A stretch of 64,000 bases of DNA. It comes from Mesorhizobium qingshengii (GTDB taxonomy: Bacteria; Pseudomonadota; Alphaproteobacteria; Rhizobiales; Rhizobiaceae). A program made the translations under genes and the position numbers. Below are positions 46,212 to 59,218 of this stretch, piece by piece. The stretch is taken from contig NZ_FMXM01000009.1 in NCBI RefSeq assembly GCF_900103325.1, forward strand, positions 203,465 through 267,464. The letters are read 5' to 3'. Position 1 is the stretch's first letter. The number at the start of each line of letters is the position of its first letter. Under the pieces are notes generated by a model. That model did not search any database. It was not told the DNA's origin and was given only the letters and a program-made list of their open reading frames with translations.

Positions 46212-46240
46212 TTAAACTAATCAAGCTCGTTTGCTATAGG
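46212..46240 (+). promoter_or_regulatory. Possible promoter in the oxyR-katG gap
   Basis: TTAAAC (46212-46217) and TATAGG (46235-46240) are 17 bp apart, pointing towards katG. Transcription from here would meet an intrinsic terminator about 65-80 bases later. Confidence 0.4.
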
Positions 46241-46274
46241 AGATGCAAGGGAGATAGGAGCAGCCGGTGTCACA

Positions 46275-46325
46275 CAGGCCCGATCTCATGGGCATGAGTG
46301 GTGCGATCGGGCCTGTTTTGTTTTC
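46275..46325 (+). terminator. Intrinsic terminator between oxyR and katG
   Basis: CAGGCCCGATC (46275-46285) pairs perfectly over 11 bp with GATCGGGCCTG (46305-46315) and is followed by TTTTGTTTTC. It is about 165 bp upstream of katG on the katG strand, so it ends either a short leader RNA or a separate small RNA. Confidence 0.75.
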
Positions 46326-46434
46326 AAGACAGTCTTGTCCAAGGCAAGCTCCCGGCAGTAGGACATTTTGCATATTCGGGCTCCTGGCCATTGCGCCGGC
46401 CATGGAGCGGACCGTCTTCCAAGGGCATTCCTGA

Positions 46435-48687
<2,253 letters not shown>

Positions 48688-48755
48688 GCCGGCAAATGCA
48701 ATCCGGCGCGGCTCAACAGCCGCGTCAGGGTGCCGACGGCTCCGGCGACATAGAC

Positions 48756-48791
48756 CAGGGCCGCGTTTCCAGCGATGGGAACGCGGCCCTG
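48756..48791 (+). terminator. Strong hairpin after katG
   Basis: CAGGGCCGCGTT (48756-48767) pairs with AACGCGGCCCTG (48780-48791), with three more pairs inside (one G-U). It begins 69 bp past the katG stop. No T-run follows, so it may stabilise the mRNA end as much as terminate. Confidence 0.5.
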
Positions 48792-48873
48792 TCGCAAGAA
48801 GCTACGCCCCGGTGGTACGTTCCTTCCCGAGCGGCGCTGCTATTCTGTCGGCAAGCGTCTCCGCCGGTGCAAC

Positions 48874-49431
48874 ATGGTCGAAATCGTCAAACCCGCGCTT
48901 GAGCATCTGCCATCCTACAAGGCAGCACTCGAGCGCGGCTGGTCGCCGGACAATGTGCGGCTGCTCGAAGCGACGCGCGAGCAGCTTGCCGCGATTGAAA
49001 AGGATCCACTGGCCTTTCTCGCCGACCTCGACGATCCCGAAGCCAGGGGCGGCCCGATCACCTTGCCCGACGGCAAGCAAGTGCCGCGCCTGCCGGGCTT
49101 CCGCCGCTGGATCTGGGATGGCGAGGCCGCTGGCTCGATCGGCTTACGCTGGCAACCGGGCACGGCAGAGCTGCCGCCGCATGTGCTTGGCCATATCGGC
49201 TACGCGGTGGTGCCTTGGAAGCGGCGGCGCGGCTATGCGACCGAAGCGCTGCGGCTGATGCTGGACGAGGCGAGGGCGGTCGGCCTGGTCCATGTCGAGA
49301 TCACCGCCAAGCCGGGCAATCCGGCGTCGCACAAGGTGATCCTGGCCAATGGCGGCAAGCTCGTCGGGCGCTTTTTCGAGGACGCCGCCTATGGCGGGGC
49401 GGAGAGCCTGCGGTTCCGGATCGAGCTGTAG
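48874..49431 (+). CDS. GNAT-family N-acetyltransferase
   Basis: Protein of 185 aa with an acetyl-CoA-binding motif A (IGYAVVPWKRRRGYATEALRLMLDEAR), motif B with NPASHKVILANGGKLVGRF, and an N-terminal arm of about 70 residues (VEIVKPALEHLPSYKAALERGWSPDN). The acceptor substrate is unknown. The start at 48874 gives the family's usual opening. It converges with the P1 peptidase gene, 6 bp apart. Confidence 0.82.
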   Translation: MVEIVKPALEHLPSYKAALERGWSPDNVRLLEATREQLAAIEKDPLAFLADLDDPEARGGPITLPDGKQVPRLPGFRRWIWDGEAAGSIGLRWQPGTAELPPHVLGHIGYAVVPWKRRRGYATEALRLMLDEARAVGLVHVEITAKPGNPASHKVILANGGKLVGRFFEDAAYGGAESLRFRIEL

Positions 49432-49437
49432 CTCGCC

Positions 49438-50475
49438 TTATCGCCTTTCGGCCTGATCGCGCAGCCAGTCGGCGAGCGACGCGCGATGCGAACCGGCCCG
49501 GCCCGTGAAGGCGTCGGCTGAAAGCATGGAGTTCAGCACGGCTTCCTGCGTGGCCTCGGTCGCCGCCCGGAAAAGCAAGTCGATGCGCGCTTCGTTCAGG
49601 GTCACCATCGGCACCAGGTCGCGGGTTTCATGGTGATCGACCAAATTGCCGGTGCTGAAGGCTATGGCGATATCGCCGCTGCCATGGCCCCAGAAGGAGC
49701 CAAGCCTGGCGATGCCTGCTCCGGCGCGGCGCGCCACTCTCTCGAGCTGGCGGTGTTCGAGCGGCACGTCGGTTGCCAGCACCACCATGATCGAGCCGCG
49801 TTCGGGCTGGTCCGGTTGCCTGGGATCGGGCCTGCGCCCATCGGGCAGAGTAAGGTCGCCGGCCTTGCCGAAATTCGACAGGACGAGAACGCCAAGATGG
49901 CGTTCGCCAGCCAGAGTGATCTTTCGCGACGCCGAGCCGATGCCGCCCTTGAAACCGAAGCAGCTCATCCCCGTCCCGGCGCCGACATTGCCCTGTTCGA
50001 CCTCGCCTTCGTGGGCGTCCGCCAGCGCGGCGAGGGCGTGCTCCTCGGTTATCGCCAGAGCCTGGATATCGTTGAGCGGGCCATCATTGCATTCGCCGAC
50101 CAGCGGATTGACGGTTCCGGTGGAGCGGCCGATATCCGGGTTCAGGCGGATCGCGTCGCGGATCAGCGCCGTGGCGCAGATGCCGACCGAGAGCGTGTTG
50201 GTCAACAGGATCGGCGTTTCGATGGTGCCGAGTTCCTGCACCTGCGTCAGGCCGACAGTCTTGCCGAAACCGTTGATGACATGGCTTGCCGCCATCACCT
50301 TCTCGCGAAACAGATTCCCGCCATGCGGCAGGATCGCGGTCACACCGGTGTTGATGTCGCCGTTGCGGAGTGTGCAGTGACCGACGCGTACGCCAGGCAC
50401 GTCGGTGATCGCGTTATGAGCGCCCGCCGGCAGGATGCCGCAGGTCAAGCGGTAGTCAACGACAGTCCTGGTCAT
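49438..50475 (-). CDS. P1-family aminopeptidase (DmpA/BapA type)
   Basis: N-terminal-nucleophile hydrolase of 345 aa that cuts itself into two chains before a serine. The expected site is Gly227-Ser228 in ERGSIMVVLATD. The N-terminal chain shows ITDVPGVRVGHCTL and TGVTAILPHGGNLF, then NTLSVGICATALIRD and VGECNDG. Members release N-terminal D- or beta-amino acids or L-amino acids; which one is not readable. It starts 3 bp after the merR-type gene ends, so the two may be cotranscribed. Confidence 0.88.
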   Translation of the reverse strand: MTRTVVDYRLTCGILPAGAHNAITDVPGVRVGHCTLRNGDINTGVTAILPHGGNLFREKVMAASHVINGFGKTVGLTQVQELGTIETPILLTNTLSVGICATALIRDAIRLNPDIGRSTGTVNPLVGECNDGPLNDIQALAITEEHALAALADAHEGEVEQGNVGAGTGMSCFGFKGGIGSASRKITLAGERHLGVLVLSNFGKAGDLTLPDGRRPDPRQPDQPERGSIMVVLATDVPLEHRQLERVARRAGAGIARLGSFWGHGSGDIAIAFSTGNLVDHHETRDLVPMVTLNEARIDLLFRAATEATQEAVLNSMLSADAFTGRAGSHRASLADWLRDQAERR

Positions 50476-50478
50476 GTG

Positions 50479-50895
50479 TCAGATGTGCTCGTCGGCACAC
50501 AGCGCGTGGTCGGACAGCGCGCGGATGACGTAGCAGTCGCCGACCGTCTTGCCGTCGCAGCAAGAGGTGATGCGCTCCAGCTCGGTTTCCAGCCGCTTCA
50601 GCTGGGCGATCTTTTCCCGCACGGAAATCAGTTGTTCCTCGGCGATCCGGTCGGCGTGGCCGCAGGGCTGCTCGGGGTGGCCGCTCAATTCGATCAGCGA
50701 GCGGATGTCCTCGACGGCAAAGCCGAGGTCGCGGGCGTGACGGATGAAGGCCAACCGCTCCAGCTCCTGCCTGGAATAGCGGCGCTGGTTGCCTTCCGAG
50801 CGCTCGGGCGCCGCGACCAGGCCCATCTGCTCGTAGTAGCGGATGGTCGGCACCTTGACCCCGGTGCGGCGGGAGAGATCACCGATCGAAAACAT
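50479..50895 (-). CDS. MerR-family metal-responsive regulator
   Basis: Protein of 138 aa with the MerR winged helix (FSIGDLSRRTGVKVPTIRYYEQMGLVAAPERSEGNQRRYSRQELERLAFIRHARDLGF), a dimerisation helix and a C-terminal metal-binding region with C112-C113, C121 and C133, plus C78. This resembles ZntR/CadR/PbrR proteins for Zn, Cd or Pb. It is divergent from a P-type ATPase gene whose promoter has the distorted 19-bp spacer that MerR activators correct. Confidence 0.9.
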   Translation of the reverse strand: MFSIGDLSRRTGVKVPTIRYYEQMGLVAAPERSEGNQRRYSRQELERLAFIRHARDLGFAVEDIRSLIELSGHPEQPCGHADRIAEEQLISVREKIAQLKRLETELERITSCCDGKTVGDCYVIRALSDHALCADEHI

Positions 50896-50907
50896 GAATG
50901 CTGCCTC

Positions 50908-50938
50908 TTGAAGCTCTAGTGACTAGAGCAATTATAGT
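50908..50938 (+). promoter_or_regulatory. MerR-type promoter with 19-bp spacer
   Basis: TTGAAG (50908-50913) and TATAGT (50933-50938) are 19 bp apart. Between them lies the perfect dyad GCTCTAG-TGA-CTAGAGC (50913-50929). This is the textbook layout for a MerR/ZntR operator and drives the metal ATPase. Confidence 0.88.
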
Positions 50939-51002
50939 GACTGACATCAAGGTTCAAGACATGCGGGCAGATGGTTCGCCAGCGCGACAGACAGGTGACG
51001 TG

Positions 51003-53258
<2,256 letters not shown>

Positions 53259-53421
53259 AGGCTACTCGGCGGCGGCCTCTGGGCCGCGCCTCCGATCCGT
53301 CGGTTGGGCGATGTTGGTTAGCACTTTGCTGACGCGGCGTCGAAAACCGGAGCGGTTTTCGCCATATGCGTGCAATTCATTCGTTCTACAGTTGCAGGCC
53401 TGAACCTGTGCCGGAGGCGAG

Positions 53422-54963
53422 ATGAAACTTGGCGTAGTCTTGGGGTTGGCCGCAGGCTGCCTGTCATCCGTGGCCTTGGCTGATATGAAGCAGGAGCCTT
53501 ATCCCCTTGCCATGGCGCGTGGCCTGCGTGAAGGGCAGACGCTGGAGGCCTTCCTGCTGACCGTGATGTCGCCGTTCAGAACCGGCGCGGGCAGCGAGGG
53601 CACACTGACGCGCGAAATGGTCGACCGTCTGGGCGCGCGCGGTGAGGCCGCCGCCAAGACGGCGACCCTCGGGCAATTCATCAAGCTTGACCTGAACCAG
53701 GACGGGATCGTCTCCAAGGCCGAAATAGAGGAGCTTCGTGCCCGGCCCGATGGAAGCGTCATCGTTTTGCTCTCCAAAGCCTTGCTCTTGGCGGATGCCG
53801 ATGGCGACGGAAACATATCCGTTCTGGAAGCCTACATGAATGCCAAGGCGGCACCACAACCCGCCGGGCGTGGCAATCTTTCCGACTACCTGGCCCTGGG
53901 CGATGGCAGCAAGGTGACAGCATCCCAGATCATGGAACAGGCAATGACCGTGTTCCGGTCCATCGATCTGGACGGCAACACCATTCTGTCCAGGGATGAG
54001 ATTGCGAAAGTCGCCGCGCGGATTCCCCAAGCTGTCAGGCGAACCGTTGTTTCCGAGCGGTCAAACGACATCGCCTCATGTGACTTCCCGCGCCCCTCCG
54101 CCGCGGCCGAAACAGTACTGCTGGGCACCTATGAAGGCGATGCCATGGCCAATGTCCATGCCGGCAACCCCGATGACGAGACCACCACGTCGAGCATAAC
54201 CATCCAGCCCGGGAAGACGCCGCTCTACATTGTCGCAACCAGCTATGAAGCACAGATCTGGGCGGTGTCCGGAGCCGTGGAGCGGGTTGAAAAACTGGTC
54301 GTTGCCGCGCCCCGGGGCGGTGCGCACTCCGGCGTCGTCGGGCTCGCCAGGGATCGGGTGTCCTTCGCCGGCAAGGCCGGGCAGACCTGCATGAACTATT
54401 TCTACAAATCCGGTACGCGCGAGACAGCACAGGCCAGAAAGACCTTCGAGGCCAGGCTGGGCGATGATGTCGACCATGTTGGCGGCATCTACAGCCTTTC
54501 CAGTGTGTCCTTGCCGGACATGACGTTCGAAAACCTGGCGCCGACCGCGTCGTCGCGCGTGGCGCCCGCAGATTTCGACGCGGCGAGCTGGAACAGCGGG
54601 TTGCGCTTCACACCCAGGGGACTGGTCCGCTTCGATCCGGCCAGCGTCGTCGCCAGCGAACCGGTAAAGCCATACGAGGTGCTGCCGCAGGAATTCGGGC
54701 TTTCGCAACTGGTCCATAGCGGCCATCTGGAACAGCTCAAGCCGGGTGTGTTCAGGATCGCGCGGCCCATACCCCGGTTCCCTGCCGGTCTGGCCGGCGC
54801 GCATGCCGTACAGTTCGTGCTGGCCAAGGGTGTGCCGATGCCAGGTGGCGGTCCCGGCCATTCCTGCGTGATTTCCGAGGGCACCGACGAGGCTGTTGGT
54901 CAGTCGGCGGTGGCATGCCGCATGATACGACCCAACCTTGACCCGCTTGCCAAGTTCAAATGA
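53422..54963 (+). CDS. Exported protein with three EF-hands
   Basis: Protein of 513 aa with a signal peptide (ending SSVALA, residue 20). Three EF-hand calcium loops lie in the first 200 residues: DLNQDGIVSKAE (90-101), DADGDGNISVLE (125-136) and a variant DLDGNTILSRDE (182-193, Gly6 replaced by Thr). A C-terminal region of about 300 residues shows no family I recognise. It probably works in the periplasm or outside, binding calcium structurally or as a sensor. The gene stands alone after the metal ATPase. Confidence 0.8.
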   Translation: MKLGVVLGLAAGCLSSVALADMKQEPYPLAMARGLREGQTLEAFLLTVMSPFRTGAGSEGTLTREMVDRLGARGEAAAKTATLGQFIKLDLNQDGIVSKAEIEELRARPDGSVIVLLSKALLLADADGDGNISVLEAYMNAKAAPQPAGRGNLSDYLALGDGSKVTASQIMEQAMTVFRSIDLDGNTILSRDEIAKVAARIPQAVRRTVVSERSNDIASCDFPRPSAAAETVLLGTYEGDAMANVHAGNPDDETTTSSITIQPGKTPLYIVATSYEAQIWAVSGAVERVEKLVVAAPRGGAHSGVVGLARDRVSFAGKAGQTCMNYFYKSGTRETAQARKTFEARLGDDVDHVGGIYSLSSVSLPDMTFENLAPTASSRVAPADFDAASWNSGLRFTPRGLVRFDPASVVASEPVKPYEVLPQEFGLSQLVHSGHLEQLKPGVFRIARPIPRFPAGLAGAHAVQFVLAKGVPMPGGGPGHSCVISEGTDEAVGQSAVACRMIRPNLDPLAKFK

Positions 54964-54986
54964 GTTGAAGCAGGTTGTCTCGTGCG

Positions 54987-56171
54987 CTATTCCGCAGCGG
55001 CCGTCAGCGGCGGCGTGGCGTTGCTGCGCCACTCCCAGACATACGAGCCGAGCGCCACCGCGACGGCGACCAGCATCGCGAAAGCGCCAAGCAATGGCAG
55101 GCTGCGGTAGCCGAAGCCGGCATTGAGCATGGCGGCGCCCAGCGACGCGGCCAGCGCGATGCCGACATTGAAGCCTGACGGAATGAGCGACGAGGCGAGG
55201 TTCGAGGCGTCGGCCGTCCAGGCCAGGATGCGGGTCTGGATCGGCGTGCCGATGGCGAAGTTGAGACCGCCCCAGACGATGATGGCGACAACCATCGGCA
55301 CCGGATAGGGGCTGACGGCATAGATGACGGCAAGCGTCACTGCCTGCAGGGCCAGCATGGTGATCAGCGACGGCATAAGCTTCCAGTCGGAGAGCTTGCC
55401 GCCGAGGAAGACGCCGAGCGTGGCACCGACGCCGTTGAGCAGCAGTACCCAGGGCACCAAGCCCTCGTCGAGGCCGGTGACCTCCAGCAGTGTCGGCGTG
55501 ATGTAGGTGAACAGTCCGAACTGGCCGATCATCAGCATCAGCATGAGGATCAGCGAGGTCCAGACCTGCTGTCGCGCCAGCACGCGAACCTCACGGGCAA
55601 GGCCGGTGGGCTTGGCCGACGATCCCGTGGTGCGCGGCAGAAGCGCCGCCATGGCAAGCGTTGCCGCCACGCCAAGCGCGCACATCACCCAGAAGGTCGC
55701 GCGCCAGCCCCAGATGTTGCCGATCGCGGTACCCGCCGGCACGCCGATGACGTTGGAGACGGTGAGGCCCGACAGGATGACGGCGACCGCCATGCCGCGC
55801 TGGTCCTCGCGCACAAGGCCGACCGCGACCACCATGGCGACGCCGAAATAGGCGCCATGCGCTACCGCAACGGCAATGCGCAAAAGCAGCATCGAGGTGA
55901 AGTCGGGCGCCAGCGCGCAGGCCGCCTGGCCGATGGTGAAGGCGAGGGCGAGGCCGAGCAGCAAGGTCTTGCGCGACAGCGATTTGGTGGCGAGCGCCAG
56001 CAGCGGGCCGCCGATGGCGATGCCGCAGGCGTAGCCGGAGACGAGATAGCCGGCGGAGGGGACCGAAACGCCAAGCCCTTCCGCCACTTGCGGCAACACG
56101 CCGGCGATGACGAATTCGGTGGTGCCGAACGCGAAGGCGGCGATGAACAGGGCGATGAGCGGAAGCGACAT
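54987..56171 (-). CDS. MFS exporter, DHA1/AraJ-like
   Basis: Protein of 394 aa with 12 helices. It opens LPLIALFIAAFAFGTTEFVIAGVLPQVAEGLGVSVPSAGYLVSGYACGIAIGGP, the characteristic N-terminus of arabinose-efflux/YdhP-type permeases, and has a GGKLSDWKL loop in the second half. The exported compound is unknown. It is a separate family member from the one at 27727, with the same general fold. It converges with the EF-hand gene (23 bp). Confidence 0.86.
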   Translation of the reverse strand: MSLPLIALFIAAFAFGTTEFVIAGVLPQVAEGLGVSVPSAGYLVSGYACGIAIGGPLLALATKSLSRKTLLLGLALAFTIGQAACALAPDFTSMLLLRIAVAVAHGAYFGVAMVVAVGLVREDQRGMAVAVILSGLTVSNVIGVPAGTAIGNIWGWRATFWVMCALGVAATLAMAALLPRTTGSSAKPTGLAREVRVLARQQVWTSLILMLMLMIGQFGLFTYITPTLLEVTGLDEGLVPWVLLLNGVGATLGVFLGGKLSDWKLMPSLITMLALQAVTLAVIYAVSPYPVPMVVAIIVWGGLNFAIGTPIQTRILAWTADASNLASSLIPSGFNVGIALAASLGAAMLNAGFGYRSLPLLGAFAMLVAVAVALGSYVWEWRSNATPPLTAAAE

Positions 56172-56326
56172 GGCGGGGAGCGATCCTCGAGTGCGGGCCT
56201 CAAACCATGGATGGGCCTCGCGGGCAATCCAGAAATTATGGACGCCGCTTTAGCTTTTCTTGATCGATTCGCGTGTCACCACCGCGCGGTGGCTGGGCAA
56301 GGCGGCGCCCCGTCGCGCCGGGGTCG

Positions 56327-56536
56327 TTACGCCGGGGTCTTGCGTCCATATGGAATCCTGAGCCACGCCCGTTCGTGGAAATAGTAGAGCAGCGATTTGG
56401 TGACGACCTCGGTCAGGCCGATGGTGGCGGCGAGCTTGAGGCTTCCGGTCACGACCAGCGAAATGATCATCGTGTCAATGGTGCCGGTCACGCGCCAGGA
56501 AAGCGCCTTGGCGAAACTGCGCGAATGGGTGTCCAT
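56327..56536 (-). CDS. DUF2061 small membrane protein
   Basis: Protein of 69 aa matching DUF2061: SFAKALSWRVTGTIDTMIISLVVTGSLKLAATIGLTEVVTKSLLYYFHERAWLRIPYG. It has two hydrophobic helices and the conserved WR and YYxHER motifs. Function is unknown; some members are fused to or lie near sulfur-assimilation genes, which is not the case here. GGAGGA six bases before the ATG confirms the start. Confidence 0.88.
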   Translation of the reverse strand: MDTHSRSFAKALSWRVTGTIDTMIISLVVTGSLKLAATIGLTEVVTKSLLYYFHERAWLRIPYGRKTPA

Positions 56537-56642
56537 CGATTTCCTCCGAAAGGCTGGGCCAACCGACCCTTATCCCGACTGATGGAAACAGAGCAAAGAT
56601 ATTTTGCCGCCGAAACGAGGACGGGCGCGCGATGGCTGTGAA

Positions 56643-58307
56643 TCAGCTCGCCTTCAGCCGCGACCCGGTGAGCAGGCCACGCTCTTCCAGCACGGGATAG
56701 GCCATCGAGGCGAGCAGGGAGTTGATCTGCTTCAAGTCGCGGATGGTGTCGAGGTGGATCGAGCTGGTCTCGACGCTCTTGGCGGTGCCGTCGCGCAGAC
56801 GCACGAAATGGCTGGCGCTGGTTTCCTTTTCGCGATCGCGCAGCTGGTCCTTTTCCAGCACCAGCTGGCGGGCGGTTTCGGGATCGCGCGATACCAGCAC
56901 GTTGAAGGCAAGCCGCGCATTGGCGAGCACCGAGGCGTGGAAGGCGCACAGTTCGCGCCAGCCTTCGTCGGTGAATTCCAGCCCGCGGTCGAGCTTCTTC
57001 TTCACATGCACCAGCATGTTGCGCACGATGATGTCGCCGACCTGCTCCAGCTTGACGCAGGCGCCGATCAACTCCTGGCAGCGCAGCGCCTCGTCCTCGG
57101 TCAGCGGGTTCTTGGTGACCTTGGCCAGATAGAGCTTGATCGCCGCGTGCTTGCGGTCGACACGGTCGTCAAGGGCTGCCAGAGCCTTGATCTTGTCGGC
57201 GTCGGCGCTCTCATAGAGCTCGATGATACGCTTGAGCATGATCTCGACCGTCTCGCAGACCCGCACCACCTCGCGGGTGGCGTTGGCCAGAGCCTGGCTC
57301 GGCACGTCGAGCGCGCTTTCGTTGAGCGCCGACAGCTCGACAATGTCGAGCGTGCCGGCCGGCGCCGGCCTGGTGCCCAGCGCGACGATCTTCTCCGAGG
57401 CGCGGTAGACGAACCCGGCCAGCGGCAGGCCGGCCAGAAGGATCAGCACATTGAACAGGATGTGGGCGTTGACGATCTGGTCGGCCGCCGTCGAACCGAG
57501 GAAGGCGAAGTGCGGCCTGAAGATCATGACCACGATCAGCATGACCAGCGAGCCAAGCCCGCGCATCAAGAGGTTGCCGATCGGGACGACACGCACTTCG
57601 GGGCTCGACGAGCGGGTCAGCATCGGCGCGATGATCGAAGAACCGAGATTGACGCCGAGGATGAGAACGACGCCGAGTTCCGGCGTGATCAGGCCACGGC
57701 CGGCCAGCGTTGCCATCAGGAGAACCGCCGCGATGCTCGACTGGAACAGCCAGGTGATCAGTGCCGCCAGCAGATAGGCGGTGATGGAATCGCTGGAAAA
57801 GTAATTGATGATGACCGGCAGGAGCTGGCTGTTGCGCAGCGGCTCCGATGCCTGGCCGATCATTTCCAGCGACAGGATCAAAAGGCCGATGCCGACCAGG
57901 ATGCGGCCGGACTGGCGCCAGTCGCGCCGCTCGGTGGCCATGAACATCACCGTGCCGGTGATCAGGCAGAGCGGCACCAGCAGCGTGAGATCGAAGGTGA
58001 GCAGCTTGACCACCAGCGCCGAGCCGATCTCGGCGCCGCGCACGGCAAGCTGGCCGGCGGCGCCCGAGACGATGCCGGAGCCGGCGAAGGAGCCAACCAG
58101 CAGCGTGACGGCGGTGGAGCTCTGCAGGGCGATGGCGAGGCCGGTGCCGGCCAGCACCGCCATGATCGGATTGCGCATGGTGGCGCGCAATTTGTGGCGC
58201 AGCACGTCGCCATAGGCGCGTTCGACGCCGGTCTTCACCATGCGGGTGGCAAACAGCATCAGCGCCACCGCGCCGGCCAGATGCAGAAGGACGACGGAAC
58301 CGCTCAT
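56643..58307 (-). CDS. Na/phosphate symporter-like protein with PhoU-like tail
   Basis: Protein of 554 aa with two repeated Na/Pi-cotransporter domains (ALQSSTAVTLLVGSFAGSG and WLFQSSIAAVLLMATLAG carry the QSS motif) and a cytoplasmic helical domain from about residue 350 resembling PhoU (VVRVCETVEIMLKRIIELYE, then LGACVKLEQVGDIIVRNML-type helices). It is related to bacterial YjbB/NptA and may move phosphate. No classical ribosome site precedes the ATG. Its upstream gap of 387 bp is shared with an RcnB-like gene. Confidence 0.87.
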   Translation of the reverse strand: MSGSVVLLHLAGAVALMLFATRMVKTGVERAYGDVLRHKLRATMRNPIMAVLAGTGLAIALQSSTAVTLLVGSFAGSGIVSGAAGQLAVRGAEIGSALVVKLLTFDLTLLVPLCLITGTVMFMATERRDWRQSGRILVGIGLLILSLEMIGQASEPLRNSQLLPVIINYFSSDSITAYLLAALITWLFQSSIAAVLLMATLAGRGLITPELGVVLILGVNLGSSIIAPMLTRSSSPEVRVVPIGNLLMRGLGSLVMLIVVMIFRPHFAFLGSTAADQIVNAHILFNVLILLAGLPLAGFVYRASEKIVALGTRPAPAGTLDIVELSALNESALDVPSQALANATREVVRVCETVEIMLKRIIELYESADADKIKALAALDDRVDRKHAAIKLYLAKVTKNPLTEDEALRCQELIGACVKLEQVGDIIVRNMLVHVKKKLDRGLEFTDEGWRELCAFHASVLANARLAFNVLVSRDPETARQLVLEKDQLRDREKETSASHFVRLRDGTAKSVETSSIHLDTIRDLKQINSLLASMAYPVLEERGLLTGSRLKAS

Positions 58308-58599
58308 TGCGGCGCCCGCACGCAGGCAGGGGACGCGACGCGATGAGCGTGGCGAACGAGGTGAAAAACAGGATTACGAATCATGATCATAACAGTCGTC
58401 GATAATAGCTCGAATATTTTAGCCGGATAATAAAATCTTGTCGATTTCAAGGGTCCGTTGCGGCGCGACAGGCCGTGTCGGAAAATGGACGGACGCGCAG
58501 ATGGTTGCATTGCCAAGCCGCGGTCGCGCCGCGGATCGGCCGGGTTGCCACGCCTTTGGCGCCTGGCTTTGCGACGATGTTCAATTCTCCACGGTAAAC

Positions 58600-58613
58600 T
58601 AATGAATTCATTA
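58600..58613. promoter_or_regulatory. Perfect palindrome in an AT-rich upstream region
   Basis: TAATGAATTCATTA is a 14-bp perfect dyad about 85 bp before the RcnB-like gene. Further on, TTCAG and TTCAT recur 11 bp apart (about 58634-58650). They could be regulator sites. The rest of the 58308-58694 gap shows nothing clear. Confidence 0.4.
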
Positions 58614-58694
58614 CATAATTGTAATTCTGGTATTCAGTTTCGGTTCATCCTGCGGCGACTATCCCTTGGGCATCGACAACCAAGGAGACTTCTC

Positions 58695-59063
58695 ATGAAA
58701 CGCATTGTCCTTTCCGCCCTCGCTTTCACGATGCTGGCTGCCACGTCGCTCACCGGCCAGGCCGCGCCGATGAATGCCCCTAGCGCTCCGCAGTCGAACT
58801 ACAGCCAGGTCGACTGGCAGAAGCCCGGCCACCACGCCGATGTGAAGAAGCGCGTCTTCAAGAAGAAGGTCGTCGTGAAGCGCAACCACTGGCGCTATGG
58901 CCAGAAATATTCGAGCTGGAAGCGTCATCAGCCGATCCGCGACTATGGCCGCTACGGCCTGCATCGCCCCGGCCGCGGCCAGGAATGGATCCGCGTCGGC
59001 AACGACTATGTTCTGGTCGGCATTGTCTCCGGCATCATCTTCGGCGCACTCGCCGCGCAGTAA
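58695..59063 (+). CDS. RcnB-like exported protein
   Basis: Protein of 122 aa with a signal peptide (MKRIVLSALAFTMLAATSLTGQA) and a basic mature part (VKKRVFKKKVVVKRNHWRYGQKYSSW). It ends in the RcnB-type motif GRGQEWIRVGNDYVLVGIVSGIIFGAL, whose hydrophobic tail could insert in a membrane. E. coli RcnB modulates Ni/Co export, but rhizobia carry many RcnB-like proteins with unproven roles. AAGGAGA precedes the ATG, and an intrinsic terminator follows. Confidence 0.83.
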   Translation: MKRIVLSALAFTMLAATSLTGQAAPMNAPSAPQSNYSQVDWQKPGHHADVKKRVFKKKVVVKRNHWRYGQKYSSWKRHQPIRDYGRYGLHRPGRGQEWIRVGNDYVLVGIVSGIIFGALAAQ

Positions 59064-59101
59064 ATCCCGGCCAGGCCAGCAACCGGCCTGGAACTGAAAA
59101 G

Positions 59102-59134
59102 AGAAGGTGGCCCGCAAAGGCCGCCTTCTTTTTT
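59102..59134 (+). terminator. Intrinsic terminator after the RcnB-like gene
   Basis: AGAAGGTGGCC (59102-59112) pairs with GGCCGCCTTCT (59119-59129), one T-G pair included, around CGCAAA and runs into six Ts. Confidence 0.9.
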
Positions 59135-59218
59135 GCCCTGTGGAAACCGGGTATGGTCCGCATTAGGGGTCGTCGGCCCCGACAGGCATGATTATATGAG
59201 CGGGAAACGAGTTACCCG

